DNA of 64,000 nucleotides, from contig NZ_JACLAX010000012.1 of the NCBI RefSeq assembly GCF_014230355.1, forward strand, positions 33,646 to 97,645. The letters are read 5' to 3'. Position 1 is the first letter of the stretch. Each line of letters starts with the position of its first letter. Positions 52,589 through 63,753 of the stretch are shown in pieces. The stretch is from Novosphingobium piscinae. GTDB taxonomy: Bacteria > Pseudomonadota > Alphaproteobacteria > Sphingomonadales > Sphingomonadaceae. Under the pieces are notes generated by a model. That model was not told where the DNA came from, searched no databases, and worked only from the letters and a program-made list of their open reading frames with translations. The translations under genes and the position numbers were made by a program.

Positions 52589-53887
52589 TCAGTCCGCCCC
52601 GTCGCTCCGGTCGGCCGTCGCCCGGTCCACTGCCGCGGTCACCGCCACGTCCATGGTGACGTTGCCCAGCGTGCGCATCAGGTCGGGCAGCAGTTCGACC
52701 GCGACGAGCAGGCCGAGCGGCCCGACCGGGACCCCCATGGCCAGGGCGATCGGGCCGATCGCGGTCACGAAGCTGATCGAGCCGGGCAGCGAGACCGAAC
52801 TGGGCGCGGTGACCAGGGCCATGACCACGCCGGTCAGCAGCACCGCCGGGCTCAGCACCACGCCGGTCAGCCGGGCGACATAGATCGCCACCCCCAGGTT
52901 CATCGCCGGGCCGGTGGCACGGAACAGCGCCACGGCCAGCGGCAGGACGAATTCGGCGCTGGTGCTGCGCACGCCGAGACTGCGGCAGGCGGCAAGCATG
53001 GCTGGCAGGCTGGCGAGCGACGACTGGGTCGACAGGGCTACGGCCTGGACCGGCAGCAGCGCCCGCGCGAAGGCCCCAAGGCGCAGCCGCCCGGCCCAGA
53101 CCGCCACGCCGTAGCCGGCCAGCATCACCACCGTGCCCACCGCCGTGATCGTCACGATGTAGTGGCCCAACGCGGCGATCGCCTCGGTGCCGCTGCGCGC
53201 GGCGACCCCCAGCGCGAGCGCGAAGACCCCGATCGGGGCCAGCCGCAGCACCCAGCCGATCACCACCAGCAGCGCGGCGGCCAGCGCGGCGAACAGGTCG
53301 GACAGCAGCTGGCGGGGCCGCTCCGGCAGGCGCGTGATCGCCGCGGCGAGCAGGATGAAGAACAGCACCGTGGGCAGCACCGCATCGCGCGCCGCGGCGT
53401 CGATCACGTTGGTCGGCACCACCGAATTGAGGAAGTCGGCGAAGCCGGGCACCGCCTGCGCGGGCGCCTGGGCGCCGCGCAGGCTCAGCGCCGCCCCGGC
53501 CGGAACCGGGATGCGATCGAGCACCGCGGGCACGGCCAGTGCGGCCATCACCGTGCCGGCGCTCAGGATCACCACGAAGAGCGCGAGGGTGCGCCGCGCC
53601 ATGGCCCCGGCGCTGGCCGCGGCCACGGTCTGGACCACCCCGGTCACCACCAGCGTGGCCACCAGCGGGATGATCGCCATCTGCAGCCCGCGCAGCCATA
53701 GCCCGCCGACCGCCTCGACCCCCGCCGCGAGGCCCGGCCCCCAGGCCGTGCCCGCCAGCGCCAGCCCGATCGCGAAGCCCGCCGCCAGCCCGCCCAGGGT
53801 CCAACCCGCAGACATCCGCACCGCCGGGATCATCGCCGCAAAATCGCTGTCGCCGGCTGCCGCGGCCCGGTCGTTCGTATCGCTCAT
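52589..53887 (-). CDS. Dicarboxylate/amino acid:cation symporter (DAACS family)
   Basis: This is a 432-residue membrane protein of the glutamate/dicarboxylate symporter family (SDF). The reentrant loop HP1 is seen as ALSTQSSLASLPAMLAACRS, and the TM8 region as VELLPDLMRTLGNVTMDVAV, the counterpart of the D-x-x-x-D-x-x-R-T-x-x-N-V-x-G-D motif. The TM7 NMxGT sequence is replaced by FRATGPAMNLGVAIYVARLT, so the sodium site is altered and substrate preference may differ from GltP or DctA. The N-terminus is acidic and unconserved. It is a single gene, divergent from glmM. Confidence 0.9.
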   Translation of the reverse strand: MSDTNDRAAAAGDSDFAAMIPAVRMSAGWTLGGLAAGFAIGLALAGTAWGPGLAAGVEAVGGLWLRGLQMAIIPLVATLVVTGVVQTVAAASAGAMARRTLALFVVILSAGTVMAALAVPAVLDRIPVPAGAALSLRGAQAPAQAVPGFADFLNSVVPTNVIDAAARDAVLPTVLFFILLAAAITRLPERPRQLLSDLFAALAAALLVVIGWVLRLAPIGVFALALGVAARSGTEAIAALGHYIVTITAVGTVVMLAGYGVAVWAGRLRLGAFARALLPVQAVALSTQSSLASLPAMLAACRSLGVRSTSAEFVLPLAVALFRATGPAMNLGVAIYVARLTGVVLSPAVLLTGVVMALVTAPSSVSLPGSISFVTAIGPIALAMGVPVGPLGLLVAVELLPDLMRTLGNVTMDVAVTAAVDRATADRSDGAD

Positions 53888-53991
53888 GACGGGTTCCCCG
53901 AGGTTTGCTATGGGCCGCTTGCTAAGGGGACATTAGCGACCGCCCGCTAGAGGGCCAATGCGCAAACCGCGAACAGGACAGACCAGCGAAC

Positions 53992-55332
53992 ATGGGCAAG
54001 CAGTACTTCGGCACCGACGGCATCCGCGGCCGCACCAATGCCGGCGCGATGACCGCGGCCACGGCGATGAAGGTGGGGCAGGCGGCAGGCACCCGCTTCC
54101 TGCGCGGCGGGCATCGCCACCGCGTGGTGATCGGCAAGGACACGCGGCTGTCCGGCTACATGCTCGAGAACGCGATGGTGGCCGGCTTCACCAGCGTGGG
54201 CATGGACGTGGTCCTGCTCGGGCCGATGCCGACTCCGGCGGTCGCCCTGCTCACGCGCGAGCTGCGCGCCGACGTGGGGGTGATGATCTCGGCCAGCCAC
54301 AACCCCTATGAGGACAACGGGATCAAGCTGTTCGGACCCGACGGCTTCAAGCTGTCGGACGAGGACGAGCTGGCGATCGAGGCGCTGCTGGGGCAGGACA
54401 TCGCCCTGGCCGATGCCCCCGAGATCGGCCGGGCGCGCCGGATCGACGATGCGCGCGGCCGCTACATTCACGCGGTGAAGGGCGCCCTGCCCGAGAACGT
54501 CCGCCTCGACGGGCTCAAGATCGTGGTCGATTGCGCCAATGGCGCGGCCTATCAGGTCGCCCCCTCGGCGATCTGGGAGCTGGGCGCCGAGGTGATCACC
54601 GTCGGGGTCAGCCCCAACGGCAAGAACATCAACGACCGCTGCGGCTCGACCCATCTCGACCTCGCGCGCGAAACCGTGGTCGCCTCCGGGGCCGACATCG
54701 GCATCGCGCTGGACGGGGATGCCGACCGGCTGATCGTGATCGACGAACAGGGGGCCGTGGTCGACGGCGACCAGATCATGGCCCTGCTCGGCACGCAGCT
54801 GGCCGCGCGCGGCGAGCTGCGCGGCGGCGGGGTGGTCGCCACGGTGATGTCCAACCTCGGGCTCGAGCGCTGCCTGGCCGGCCACGGACTGACCCTCGAG
54901 CGCACCAAGGTGGGCGACCGCCATGTGCTCGAGCGGATGCGCAGCGGCGGCTTCAACGTCGGCGGCGAGCAATCAGGCCACATGATCCTGCTCGATCACG
55001 CCACCACCGGCGATGGCACCGTGGCCGCGCTGCAGGTGCTGGCCGCGCTGGTCCAGTCGGGCCAGCGGGCGAGCGAGCTGCTCCACCTGTTCGACCCGGT
55101 GCCGCAGCTGCTCAAGAACGTCCGCTTCGCCGGGGGCAAGCCGCTTGCCGATGCGCGGGTCCAGCGGGTCATCGCCGAGGCCGAGGGCCAGTTGGCCGGC
55201 CGCGGGCGGCTGGTGATCCGTCCTTCGGGGACCGAGCCGGTGATCCGGGTGATGGCCGAAGGCGACGACGCCGGCGAGGTCACCCAGGTGGTTGATGCGA
55301 TCTGCGCCGCTGTGGCCGAGGCGGCCGCCTGA
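53992..55332 (+). CDS. glmM: Phosphoglucosamine mutase
   Basis: This is a 446-residue enzyme that converts glucosamine-6-phosphate to glucosamine-1-phosphate for peptidoglycan and lipid A. The phosphoserine loop is [20 protein letters not shown]; the metal-binding loop is [20 protein letters not shown]; sugar binding is [20 protein letters not shown]; the phosphate-binding end is [40 protein letters not shown] starts as in all family members. The stop overlaps the following DUF1272 start by one base, opening a three-gene overlapping unit. Confidence 0.98.
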   Translation: MGKQYFGTDGIRGRTNAGAMTAATAMKVGQAAGTRFLRGGHRHRVVIGKDTRLSGYMLENAMVAGFTSVGMDVVLLGPMPTPAVALLTRELRADVGVMISASHNPYEDNGIKLFGPDGFKLSDEDELAIEALLGQDIALADAPEIGRARRIDDARGRYIHAVKGALPENVRLDGLKIVVDCANGAAYQVAPSAIWELGAEVITVGVSPNGKNINDRCGSTHLDLARETVVASGADIGIALDGDADRLIVIDEQGAVVDGDQIMALLGTQLAARGELRGGGVVATVMSNLGLERCLAGHGLTLERTKVGDRHVLERMRSGGFNVGGEQSGHMILLDHATTGDGTVAALQVLAALVQSGQRASELLHLFDPVPQLLKNVRFAGGKPLADARVQRVIAEAEGQLAGRGRLVIRPSGTEPVIRVMAEGDDAGEVTQVVDAICAAVAEAAA

Positions 55333-55562
55333 TGCTCGAGATGCGCCCCGACTGCGAGCGTTGCGGCACCGACCTGCCGGCTGAAGCGCCGGGTGCCTTC
55401 ATCTGCAGCTTCGAGTGCACCTTCTGCGCCGAATGCGCCGATGGGCTGGACGAACTCTGCCCGAACTGCGGCGGCGAGCTGCTCGACCGCCCGACCCGCG
55501 CGAAGACGCACCACGCCAAGTGCCCGCCCTCGACCCAGCGCCGGTTCCGAGGGCCAGCGTGA
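55332..55562 (+). CDS. DUF1272 zinc-ribbon protein
   Basis: This is a 76-residue protein of the DUF1272 family. It begins [20 protein letters not shown] as family members do and carries Cys pairs CERC, CTFCAEC and CPNCGGEL that suggest one or two zinc sites. No function is known for the family. Its ATG overlaps the glmM stop (TGATG), and its stop overlaps the thiD GTG start (GTGA), so all three are translationally coupled. The short basic C-terminus is unconserved. Confidence 0.93.
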   Translation: MLEMRPDCERCGTDLPAEAPGAFICSFECTFCAECADGLDELCPNCGGELLDRPTRAKTHHAKCPPSTQRRFRGPA

Positions 55563-56314
55563 CCGCGCCCCGCCCCGCGCGCGTGTTGGTCATCGCCGGG
55601 TCGGACAGCTCGGGCGGGGCCGGGATCCAGGCCGACATCAAGACGATCACGATGCTCGGCGGCTATGCGATGAGCGCGATCACCGCGATCACCGCGCAGA
55701 ACACGCGCGGGGTCAGCGCGGTCGAGGCGCTGTCGCCGGACCTCATTGCGGCGCAGATCGAGGCCTGCGTCAGCGACATCGGGGTCGATGCGGTGAAGAT
55801 CGGCATGCTCGGCGCGCCGGCGATCGCACACCTTGTCGCCGACCGGCTCGAGGCGCTGACCGTGCCGGTGGTGTTCGACCCGGTGATGATCGCGACCAGC
55901 GGGGCGGTGCTGGCCGATGCCGCGACCATCGCTGCCTTCGAGCGGCTGATGCGGCGGGCCACCGTGACCACCCCCAATGTGCCGGAGCTGGCCGCGCTGG
56001 GTGGGCCCGAGGCCATGGCGGCGCGCGGCGTGGCCTATCTCGCCAAGGGTGGCGATGCCGAGGGCGCGACGATCGAGGACCGGCTGGTCCGGCCCGGCGC
56101 CGCGCCGGTGGTGTGGCAGGCGCCGCGGATCGTCACGCGCCACACCCACGGCACCGGTTGCACCCTCGCCAGCGCCATCGCCGTCGGCCTTGGTGCCGGC
56201 CTCGGGCTGGTCGAAGCGGTAGAACGCGCCCGCGCCTTCGTCCGCGCCGCGCTGGAGGCGGCGCCCGGGTTCGGCGCCGGGCACGGCCCGCTGGGGCATC
56301 ACGCGGTGCGCTAG
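55559..56314 (+). CDS. thiD: Hydroxymethylpyrimidine/phosphomethylpyrimidine kinase
   Basis: This 251-residue kinase phosphorylates HMP and HMP-P in thiamine synthesis. The ribokinase-type N-terminus reads VLVIAGSDSSGGAGIQADIK, the substrate loop is TMLGGYAMSAITAITAQNTR, and the anion-hole/base region is RHTHGTGCTLASAIAVGLGA. The GTG start (VTAPRPARV) overlaps the preceding stop as GTGA; the open frame continues further up but only as low-complexity sequence. Linkage with glmM is by overlap and has no obvious metabolic logic. Confidence 0.96.
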   Translation: MTAPRPARVLVIAGSDSSGGAGIQADIKTITMLGGYAMSAITAITAQNTRGVSAVEALSPDLIAAQIEACVSDIGVDAVKIGMLGAPAIAHLVADRLEALTVPVVFDPVMIATSGAVLADAATIAAFERLMRRATVTTPNVPELAALGGPEAMAARGVAYLAKGGDAEGATIEDRLVRPGAAPVVWQAPRIVTRHTHGTGCTLASAIAVGLGAGLGLVEAVERARAFVRAALEAAPGFGAGHGPLGHHAVR

Positions 56315-56325
56315 TGCGTTGTCTA

Positions 56326-56407
56326 ACCAGATGGAATCATCTGGTGACCCGGGAAACTCGGCAAAACAAAAGTCCAGGGCGATCCGTCCGATACAAGCGG
56401 AACGGAT
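56326..56407. other. Hairpin-rich intergenic element after thiD
   Basis: ACCAGATG-GAAT-CATCTGGT (56326-56345) forms a perfect 8-bp hairpin. An A-rich linker follows, then a second stem-loop, ATCCGTCCG with CGGAACGGAT (56382-56407, one bulge). The stretch is richer in A than its surroundings and, from memory, resembles intergenic elements seen in rhizobia. Function unknown. Confidence 0.5.
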
Positions 56408-56476
56408 TTCGCTCCAGGCTCGCTCTGACTTGCATCGACGCCACACCAGGGCGGCATGCTCGATGCCGGCGGCCGC

Positions 56477-57352
56477 TCAGTCCAGTCCGTAGAACCTTCG
56501 GATGACCGCCCAGCCCTCCGCGGCGGTCTCGACCGGGGTGAACAGCTGGAGATCGGCGGGATTGATCACGCCTTCCTCGGCGAGGGCCTTAAAATTGATC
56601 ACCCGGTTCCAGAAGTCGGCCCCGTAGAGCAGGATCGGGATCGGCTTCATCTTGCCGGTCTGGATCAGGGTGAGCAGCTCGAAGAACTCGTCGAAGGTGC
56701 CGAACCCGCCGGGGAACACCGCCACGGCACGGGCGCGCAGCAGGAAGTGCATCTTGCGCAGCGCGAAGTAGTGGAACTGGAACGAGAGGTGCGGGGTGAC
56801 ATAGGCATTCGGCGCCTGTTCGTGCGGGAGCAGGATGTTGAGCCCGACGGTCTCGCCCCCGGCCTCCACCGCACCGCGGTTGGCCGCCTCCATGATCGAG
56901 GGACCGCCGCCCGAGCAGACCACGAAGTGGCGCATGCCGTTTTCCACCACCGCCGCCTCGGTGGCGATCCGGGCGAGCTGGCGGGCCTCGTCATACCATG
57001 GCGCCTTGGCCACCAGCCGCTCGATCACGGCGCGGCGCTCGGGCGTCGTCGCGGCATTCAGCGCCGCCTCGGCCTGTTCGGGCGCCGGGATCCGGGCCGA
57101 CCCGTAGACCACCAGGGTCGAACCGATCCGGGCTTCCTCCAACAGCATCTCGGCCTTGAGCAGCTCGAGCTGGAAACGCACCGGACGCAGTTCCTCGCGC
57201 AGCAGGAAGTCGGTGTCGCGGAAAGCCAGGCGATAGGCCGGGTCCTGCGTCTGCGGCGTGGTGTGGGGGTGGGCTTCGGCGAACGAGGCTTCCTGTTCGG
57301 CCTTGTAGAACGTGCGGGGGCTGAGGTCCCGCGGCTTGGCATCGTCAGTCAT
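56477..57352 (-). CDS. LOG-family (TIGR00730-like) phosphoribohydrolase
   Basis: This is a 291-residue protein of the LOG/lysine-decarboxylase-like family, whose characterised members release nucleobases from nucleoside 5'-monophosphates. The signature PGGxGTxxE reads VFPGGFGTFDEFFELLTLIQ, and the upstream GGGPSIMEAANRGAVEAGGE loop carries the nucleotide-binding pocket. The N-terminal 90 residues (including LREELRPVRFQLELLKAEML) are an extension usual for the longer bacterial group. ATG at MTDDAKPRDL is used. It is convergent with thiD across the hairpin element and divergent from the hybrid kinase. Confidence 0.92.
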   Translation of the reverse strand: MTDDAKPRDLSPRTFYKAEQEASFAEAHPHTTPQTQDPAYRLAFRDTDFLLREELRPVRFQLELLKAEMLLEEARIGSTLVVYGSARIPAPEQAEAALNAATTPERRAVIERLVAKAPWYDEARQLARIATEAAVVENGMRHFVVCSGGGPSIMEAANRGAVEAGGETVGLNILLPHEQAPNAYVTPHLSFQFHYFALRKMHFLLRARAVAVFPGGFGTFDEFFELLTLIQTGKMKPIPILLYGADFWNRVINFKALAEEGVINPADLQLFTPVETAAEGWAVIRRFYGLD

Positions 57353-57468
57353 GCGCCATGGATGCGCGGAACGGCGCGAAAGCGCAACGCCGATTGCGTC
57401 CCGCCGCCCCCGGGTGCGGCGCATTTACTCGCGCGCGAATCGGTCTAGGCTGCCGCACGGGAGCACCG

Positions 57469-60400
57469 ATGAGCTGGCACTGGGCGGCCTTTTTCGTACT
57501 GGCGGTGATGATCGCCCTGTTCGGCCTGGCCGGGCTGGTCGAGCGCGGCGGCTGGGTGGCCGCGCGTCACCCGGCGGTGCGCCACCGCGCCTATACCCTT
57601 GCGCTCGGGGTCTACTGCTCAAGCTGGACCTTCTACGGCTCGGTCGGCTCGGCGGTGCGCGACGGGTGGAACTACCTGCCGATCTACCTCGCCCCGGTGC
57701 TGCTGCTACTGTTCGCCCCGCGCTTCCTGCGGGCGCTGTCGCAGGCCGTGGCGCAGGAGCGGGCCACCACCGTGTCCGACTTCATCGCCGCGCGCTTCGG
57801 CCACGATCCCATCGTGGCGCGGCTGGTGACGGTGATCGCCCTGCTCGGCACCGTGCCCTATGTCGCGCTGCAGTTCCGCTCGATCGGCAAGGCCCTGACC
57901 GTGGTGACCGGAGCGCCGGTGGGCGTGCCGGCGATGATCGTCGCCGCGCCGCTGCTGGCGCTTTTCGCGATCCTGTTCGGCGCCCGCCGCTTCGAACTGG
58001 CGGGGCGCAGCGAAGGGCTGGTCTTCGCCATCGCTGCCGAATCGCTGCTCAAGCTGGTTGCGCTGGTGGCGGTCGCGGCGCTCGCGACCGGGCTGCTGCT
58101 GACCGCGCCGGCGGCGCAGGTGGCGGCCGGGCTCGCCACCCTCGGCGCGCGGTTCGAGCCGGCCCACCTGTCGTTCGAGACCCTGGCGATCATGGTCATC
58201 TCGGTCTTTGCGGTGCTGGTCCTGCCGCGCCAGTTCTACATGGCCGTGGTCGAGGCGCGGACCCCGGATGACCTCGCCGCCGCGCGCCATGGCCTGGCCG
58301 GCTATATCGCGGTGATGGCGGCGATGGCCCTGCCGCTGGCGCTGGCCGGGGTCACCCTGCTGCCGGCCGGCGAGGCGCCCGACAATTTCGTGCTCGATCT
58401 TCCGGCGTTCGCCGGCCATCGCGGCATCCTCGTGCTTGCCCTGCTCGGCGGGATCGCCGCGGCGGCCTCGATGGTGATCGTCGATGCGACCGCGCTGGCG
58501 ACGATGGTCTCGAACGACCTGATCTTCCCCACGCTGCAGCGGCGCGGCGGGGCAGAGGCCGATCCCGCGGCACCGGGCCACATGCCGGGCGCGCTGGGCC
58601 GGCGCATGCTGCTGGTCCGGCGGCTGTCGATCGTCGCGGTGGTGGGGTTGGCGCTGGTCTGGGCGCTGCTGGTCTCGCCGCGCGAATCGCTCGCCTCGAT
58701 GGGCCTGGTCGCCTTCGCGGCCATGGCGCAGATCTCGCCCCACCTGCTGCTGGCCACCTATGCCGGGCGGCGCGACGTGCTGGCCGCACGGGTCAGCCTG
58801 GGGGTCGGGCTGGCGCTGTGGCTCTACACCCTGGCCCTGCCGCCGATCCTGCCCGAGCCCTGGTTGGCGGCGCTGCGCCACGGCCCGCTCGATCCGCTCC
58901 GGCTGTTCGGGGTGGGCCAGGCCGCGCCGCTGACGCACGGGGTGGCCTGGTCGCTCGGTGCCAACGTGCTGGTCTATGGCCTCCTTGCCGCGCGCGGCGC
59001 CCGCGCCGGGCCGGGGCTGCGGATCGCCCCCTTCGCCCGTGGGGTCAGCGATATCGGCGAGCTGCGCCGGCTGGTCGCCAGCTTCGTCGGCGCGGAGGTG
59101 GCCGGGCGCGAATTCCCCGCCGCGCGCGACGGCCAGCCGATCGACCGCGCCTCGGCCCAGCGCGCCCGCGCCTTGATCGCGCGCGTGGTGGGGGCGGCCT
59201 CGGCGCGCACCCTGGTGGCCTCGGCGCTGGCCGGCGGACAGATGGCACTGGGCGATGTCACCCGCCTGCTCGACGAGGGCGCGCAGTCGCTGCGCTTCTC
59301 GCGCCAGCTGCTCGCCGCCACCTTCGAGAACGTCGATGCCGGGATCAGCGTGGTCGATGCCGAGATGAACCTGGTCGCCTGGAACAGCCGCTATCTCGAC
59401 ATCTTCGCCTATCCCCCCGGTCTGGTCGAGGTCGGCACGCCGGTGGCTGAACTGATCCGCCACAATGCCCGGCACGGTGATTTCGGCCCGGGCGAGGTGG
59501 AGTTCCACGTCGCCAAGCGGCTCGAGCACATGCGCCGCGGCATGCCCCACGCGTTCGAGCGGCGGCGCCACGACGGGCGGGTGATCAAGACCGTCGGCGG
59601 GCCGATGCCCGGCGGGGGCTATGTAATGAGCTTCACCGATGTCACCGCCGAGGCGCGGGTGCGCGACGAACTGGAAACCACGCTGGCCGAGCTGGAGAGC
59701 CGCGTCGGCGCGCGCACGCGCGAACTGTCCGACGCCAATGCCCTGCTCGCCCGCGCCACCCGCGACAAGACCCGCTTCCTCGCCGCGGCGAGCCACGACC
59801 TGCTCCAGCCGCTCCACGCCGCGCGCCTGTTCGCCGCGGCGCTCGCGCGCGATCCGGGTACGGCGCGGCAGGATCTGGTGGCGCGGGTCGACCGCGCGAT
59901 CGTCGGTGCCGAGGCGCTGCTGCGTGCGCTGCTCGATATCAGCAAGCTCGATGCCGGCGGGGTCCAGCCGCAGTGCGAACCGCTCGACCTGACCACCTTC
60001 CTGCGCGACCTGGCCGAAGGGGTGCGCCCGCTGGCCGAGGCACAGGGCCTGACGCTGCGGCTCGGCCCGCTTGGCGGCGCGGTGGTGACCGATCCGGGGC
60101 TGCTGCGCTCGGTTCTGCAGAACTTCCTGACCAACGCGGTGCGCTATACCCCGCGCGGCGGGGTCGTGTTGGGGGTGCGGCGCCGCGGCACCGACCTGCG
60201 CATCGACGTGATCGACAGCGGGGTGGGCATCCCGCCCGAGCGCCACGACGAGGTGTTCGGAGAATTCACCCGGCTCGGCGCGGTCGAGGCCGAGGGGCTC
60301 GGGCTGGGGCTGGCGATCGCCCAGCGCATCGTGCACCTGCTCGGCGGGCGGATCGAGCTGGCCTCGACGCCCGGGCGGGGGAGCCGGTTCAGCCTGGTCC

Positions 60401-60813
60401 TGCCGGCGGCAGCGACTCCGGCGGCCGGCGCGCCCCGGCCGGCCGGGGCGGCGCCGCGACCGGCCCGCTGCCTGACCGTGCTGGTGGTCGACAACGAACC
60501 CGACATCGTCGCCGCCACTGCCGCCCTGTTGGCCGCGCTGGGGCATCGTCCGCTCGCGGCGACCACTGTGGCCGAGGCGACCGCGCAGGCCGGCGAGGCC
60601 GAGGCCGCGCTGGTCGACTTCCAGCTGGGCGACCTCGCCGACGGGATCGACCTGGTCACTGCGCTGCGGCGGACGCGCCCCGGCCTGGCCGCGGCGCTGG
60701 TCACCGCCGAGCGCGGCGGTGCCATGCTTGCCCGCGCCGCTGCGCTCGGCCTGCCGGTGCTGGGCAAGCCGGCTGACCCTGCGGCGATCGAGGCGTTCCT
60801 GGCGCGGGTGTAG
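57469..60813 (+). CDS. Solute:sodium symporter / histidine kinase / receiver hybrid (CrbS-like)
   Basis: This is a 1114-residue membrane sensor. The first 550 residues form an SLC5-type symporter with about twelve helices (YTLALGVYCSSWTFYGSVGS, FGARRFELAGRSEGLVFAIA). A PAS-type domain follows (LVAWNSRYLDIFAYPPGLVE), then a kinase with FLAAASHDLLQPLHAARLFA (His776), ATPase N box NFLTNAVRY and G boxes DSGVGIP and GLGLGLAI, and finally a receiver with VVDNEPDIVAAT and LVDFQLGDL (Asp1050). CrbS/MxtR proteins of this layout sense acetate or carbon flux and signal to a LuxR regulator controlling acs. GGGAG precedes ATG 57469. The cognate regulator and acs lie convergently next door. Confidence 0.93.
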   Translation: MSWHWAAFFVLAVMIALFGLAGLVERGGWVAARHPAVRHRAYTLALGVYCSSWTFYGSVGSAVRDGWNYLPIYLAPVLLLLFAPRFLRALSQAVAQERATTVSDFIAARFGHDPIVARLVTVIALLGTVPYVALQFRSIGKALTVVTGAPVGVPAMIVAAPLLALFAILFGARRFELAGRSEGLVFAIAAESLLKLVALVAVAALATGLLLTAPAAQVAAGLATLGARFEPAHLSFETLAIMVISVFAVLVLPRQFYMAVVEARTPDDLAAARHGLAGYIAVMAAMALPLALAGVTLLPAGEAPDNFVLDLPAFAGHRGILVLALLGGIAAAASMVIVDATALATMVSNDLIFPTLQRRGGAEADPAAPGHMPGALGRRMLLVRRLSIVAVVGLALVWALLVSPRESLASMGLVAFAAMAQISPHLLLATYAGRRDVLAARVSLGVGLALWLYTLALPPILPEPWLAALRHGPLDPLRLFGVGQAAPLTHGVAWSLGANVLVYGLLAARGARAGPGLRIAPFARGVSDIGELRRLVASFVGAEVAGREFPAARDGQPIDRASAQRARALIARVVGAASARTLVASALAGGQMALGDVTRLLDEGAQSLRFSRQLLAATFENVDAGISVVDAEMNLVAWNSRYLDIFAYPPGLVEVGTPVAELIRHNARHGDFGPGEVEFHVAKRLEHMRRGMPHAFERRRHDGRVIKTVGGPMPGGGYVMSFTDVTAEARVRDELETTLAELESRVGARTRELSDANALLARATRDKTRFLAAASHDLLQPLHAARLFAAALARDPGTARQDLVARVDRAIVGAEALLRALLDISKLDAGGVQPQCEPLDLTTFLRDLAEGVRPLAEAQGLTLRLGPLGGAVVTDPGLLRSVLQNFLTNAVRYTPRGGVVLGVRRRGTDLRIDVIDSGVGIPPERHDEVFGEFTRLGAVEAEGLGLGLAIAQRIVHLLGGRIELASTPGRGSRFSLVLPAAATPAAGAPRPAGAAPRPARCLTVLVVDNEPDIVAATAALLAALGHRPLAATTVAEATAQAGEAEAALVDFQLGDLADGIDLVTALRRTRPGLAAALVTAERGGAMLARAAALGLPVLGKPADPAAIEAFLARV

Positions 60814-60849
60814 CGCGGGGCAGCGCAGCGACCTTGCGCTCAAGCCGTC

Positions 60850-60869
60850 GTCCCGGCGGAGGCCGGGAC
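60850..60869. terminator. Hairpin between the convergent crbS- and crbR-like genes
   Basis: GTCCCGGC/GCCGGGAC with a four-base loop is followed by CTTTC. It resembles the CCCGG-rich dispersed hairpins of sphingomonads and may terminate transcription weakly in both directions. Confidence 0.55.
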
Positions 60870-60927
60870 CTTTCACCGGATGATCGCGCGCGATCGGGCA
60901 GGTTCATGCCAGCTCGCAGCTGGCCCC

Positions 60928-61557
60928 CTAGTGCCGCAGGTCGAGCCCCAGCGCGCGGGCGGCCAGTGCCGCCTGGGTGCGGTTCTGCACGTCGAGCTTG
61001 CGCATGATCGCGGTCATGTGCGCCTTCACCGTCGCCTCGCTCATCGCCAGATCATAGGCGATCTGCTTGTTGAGCTTGCCCTCGAGCACGGCGAGCAGGA
61101 CCTTGAGCTGGGTCGGGGTGAGATTGGCGACCTCGCGCCGCACGGTGTCGACCGGCTGGTCGGGCGGCGCCGGCGGTGCCGGGCTGGCCGCGGCGCCGAG
61201 GGCCCGGGCGATGGCGCGCTCGATCACCGCCAGGTCGGAATCCTTGCGCACGAAGCCGACCGCGCCGAAGGCCCGCGCCTCGTCGGCGGCGCTGGCCCCG
61301 TCGGCGCTCGACACGACCAGGATCGGCACAGTCGGGCGTTCGGCATGGAGCAGGGCGATCCCCGAATAGCCGACCGCGCCGGGCATCTTGAGATCGAGCA
61401 GGATCAGCCGCAGGTTGGCGGCTTCGCCCGCCGCGCGCGCCGCGGCAGCCAGCGTCCCCGCTTCCACCACCCGCGCCGCCGGGGCAACGCTGGCAACGGC
61501 AAGCGCCAGCGCCTGGCGGAACAGCGGATGGTCGTCCGCGATCAGGATCGTCTCGAT
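60928..61557 (-). CDS. LuxR-type response regulator (CrbR-like), start codon unclear
   Basis: This is a response regulator with a receiver (IETILIADDHPLFRQALALA, LRLILLDLKMPG with the phospho-Asp, LVVSSADGASAA) and a C-terminal LuxR HTH (LTPTQLKVLLAVLEGKLNKQ, then SEATVKAHMTAIMRKLDVQN). Between the in-frame TGA at 61585-61587 and the first beta strand there is no ATG, GTG or TTG. The only ATG (61560-61562) is in another frame, one base off, preceded by GGGGG. Either a rare start (ATC at 61557 or CTG) is used or the sequence has a small indel. It lies 40 bases after the acs stop, as an acs-regulator operon. Confidence 0.82.
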   Translation of the reverse strand: METILIADDHPLFRQALALAVASVAPAARVVEAGTLAAAARAAGEAANLRLILLDLKMPGAVGYSGIALLHAERPTVPILVVSSADGASAADEARAFGAVGFVRKDSDLAVIERAIARALGAAASPAPPAPPDQPVDTVRREVANLTPTQLKVLLAVLEGKLNKQIAYDLAMSEATVKAHMTAIMRKLDVQNRTQAALAARALGLDLRH

Positions 61558-61597
61558 GGCATCCCCCGCCGGCTGGTCCGCGCCTCAGGCCGGCCGT

Positions 61598-63550
<1,953 letters not shown>

Positions 63551-63617
63551 GTTCGGCTCCTCTCGCACTCTCACGGTTTGACTGTGCCGTAGCGCGCGCG
63601 GGCCTGACAAGCACTTA

Positions 63618-63634
63618 GACCTAGGTCGTACGAC
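63618..63634. promoter_or_regulatory. Overlapping palindromes between acs and the secreted protein gene
   Basis: GACCTAGGTC (63618-63627) and GTCGTACGAC (63625-63634) are two perfect 10-bp palindromes sharing three bases, preceded by CTTA. They lie 68 bases before acs and 120 bases before the divergent secreted gene, a good position for a shared activator site. CrbR is the natural candidate because its gene is adjacent. Confidence 0.6.
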
Positions 63635-63753
63635 TGCCACCATGGTCGTGCCTGTGGACGGCCCCGGCGCCTGCTAGCCCGCTGAACGGGACCAAAGTCC
63701 GGACGGAGGCCGCAATGGCCCCGCCGGGCGCGGCACGGAAGGAGAGGGCGCCG

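Noticed and set aside
57706..60876. A leftward open frame of about 1050 codons opposite the hybrid kinase.
   Set aside because: Gln/Arg/Asp-rich shadow of the kinase gene; no recognisable motif and no Shine-Dalgarno.
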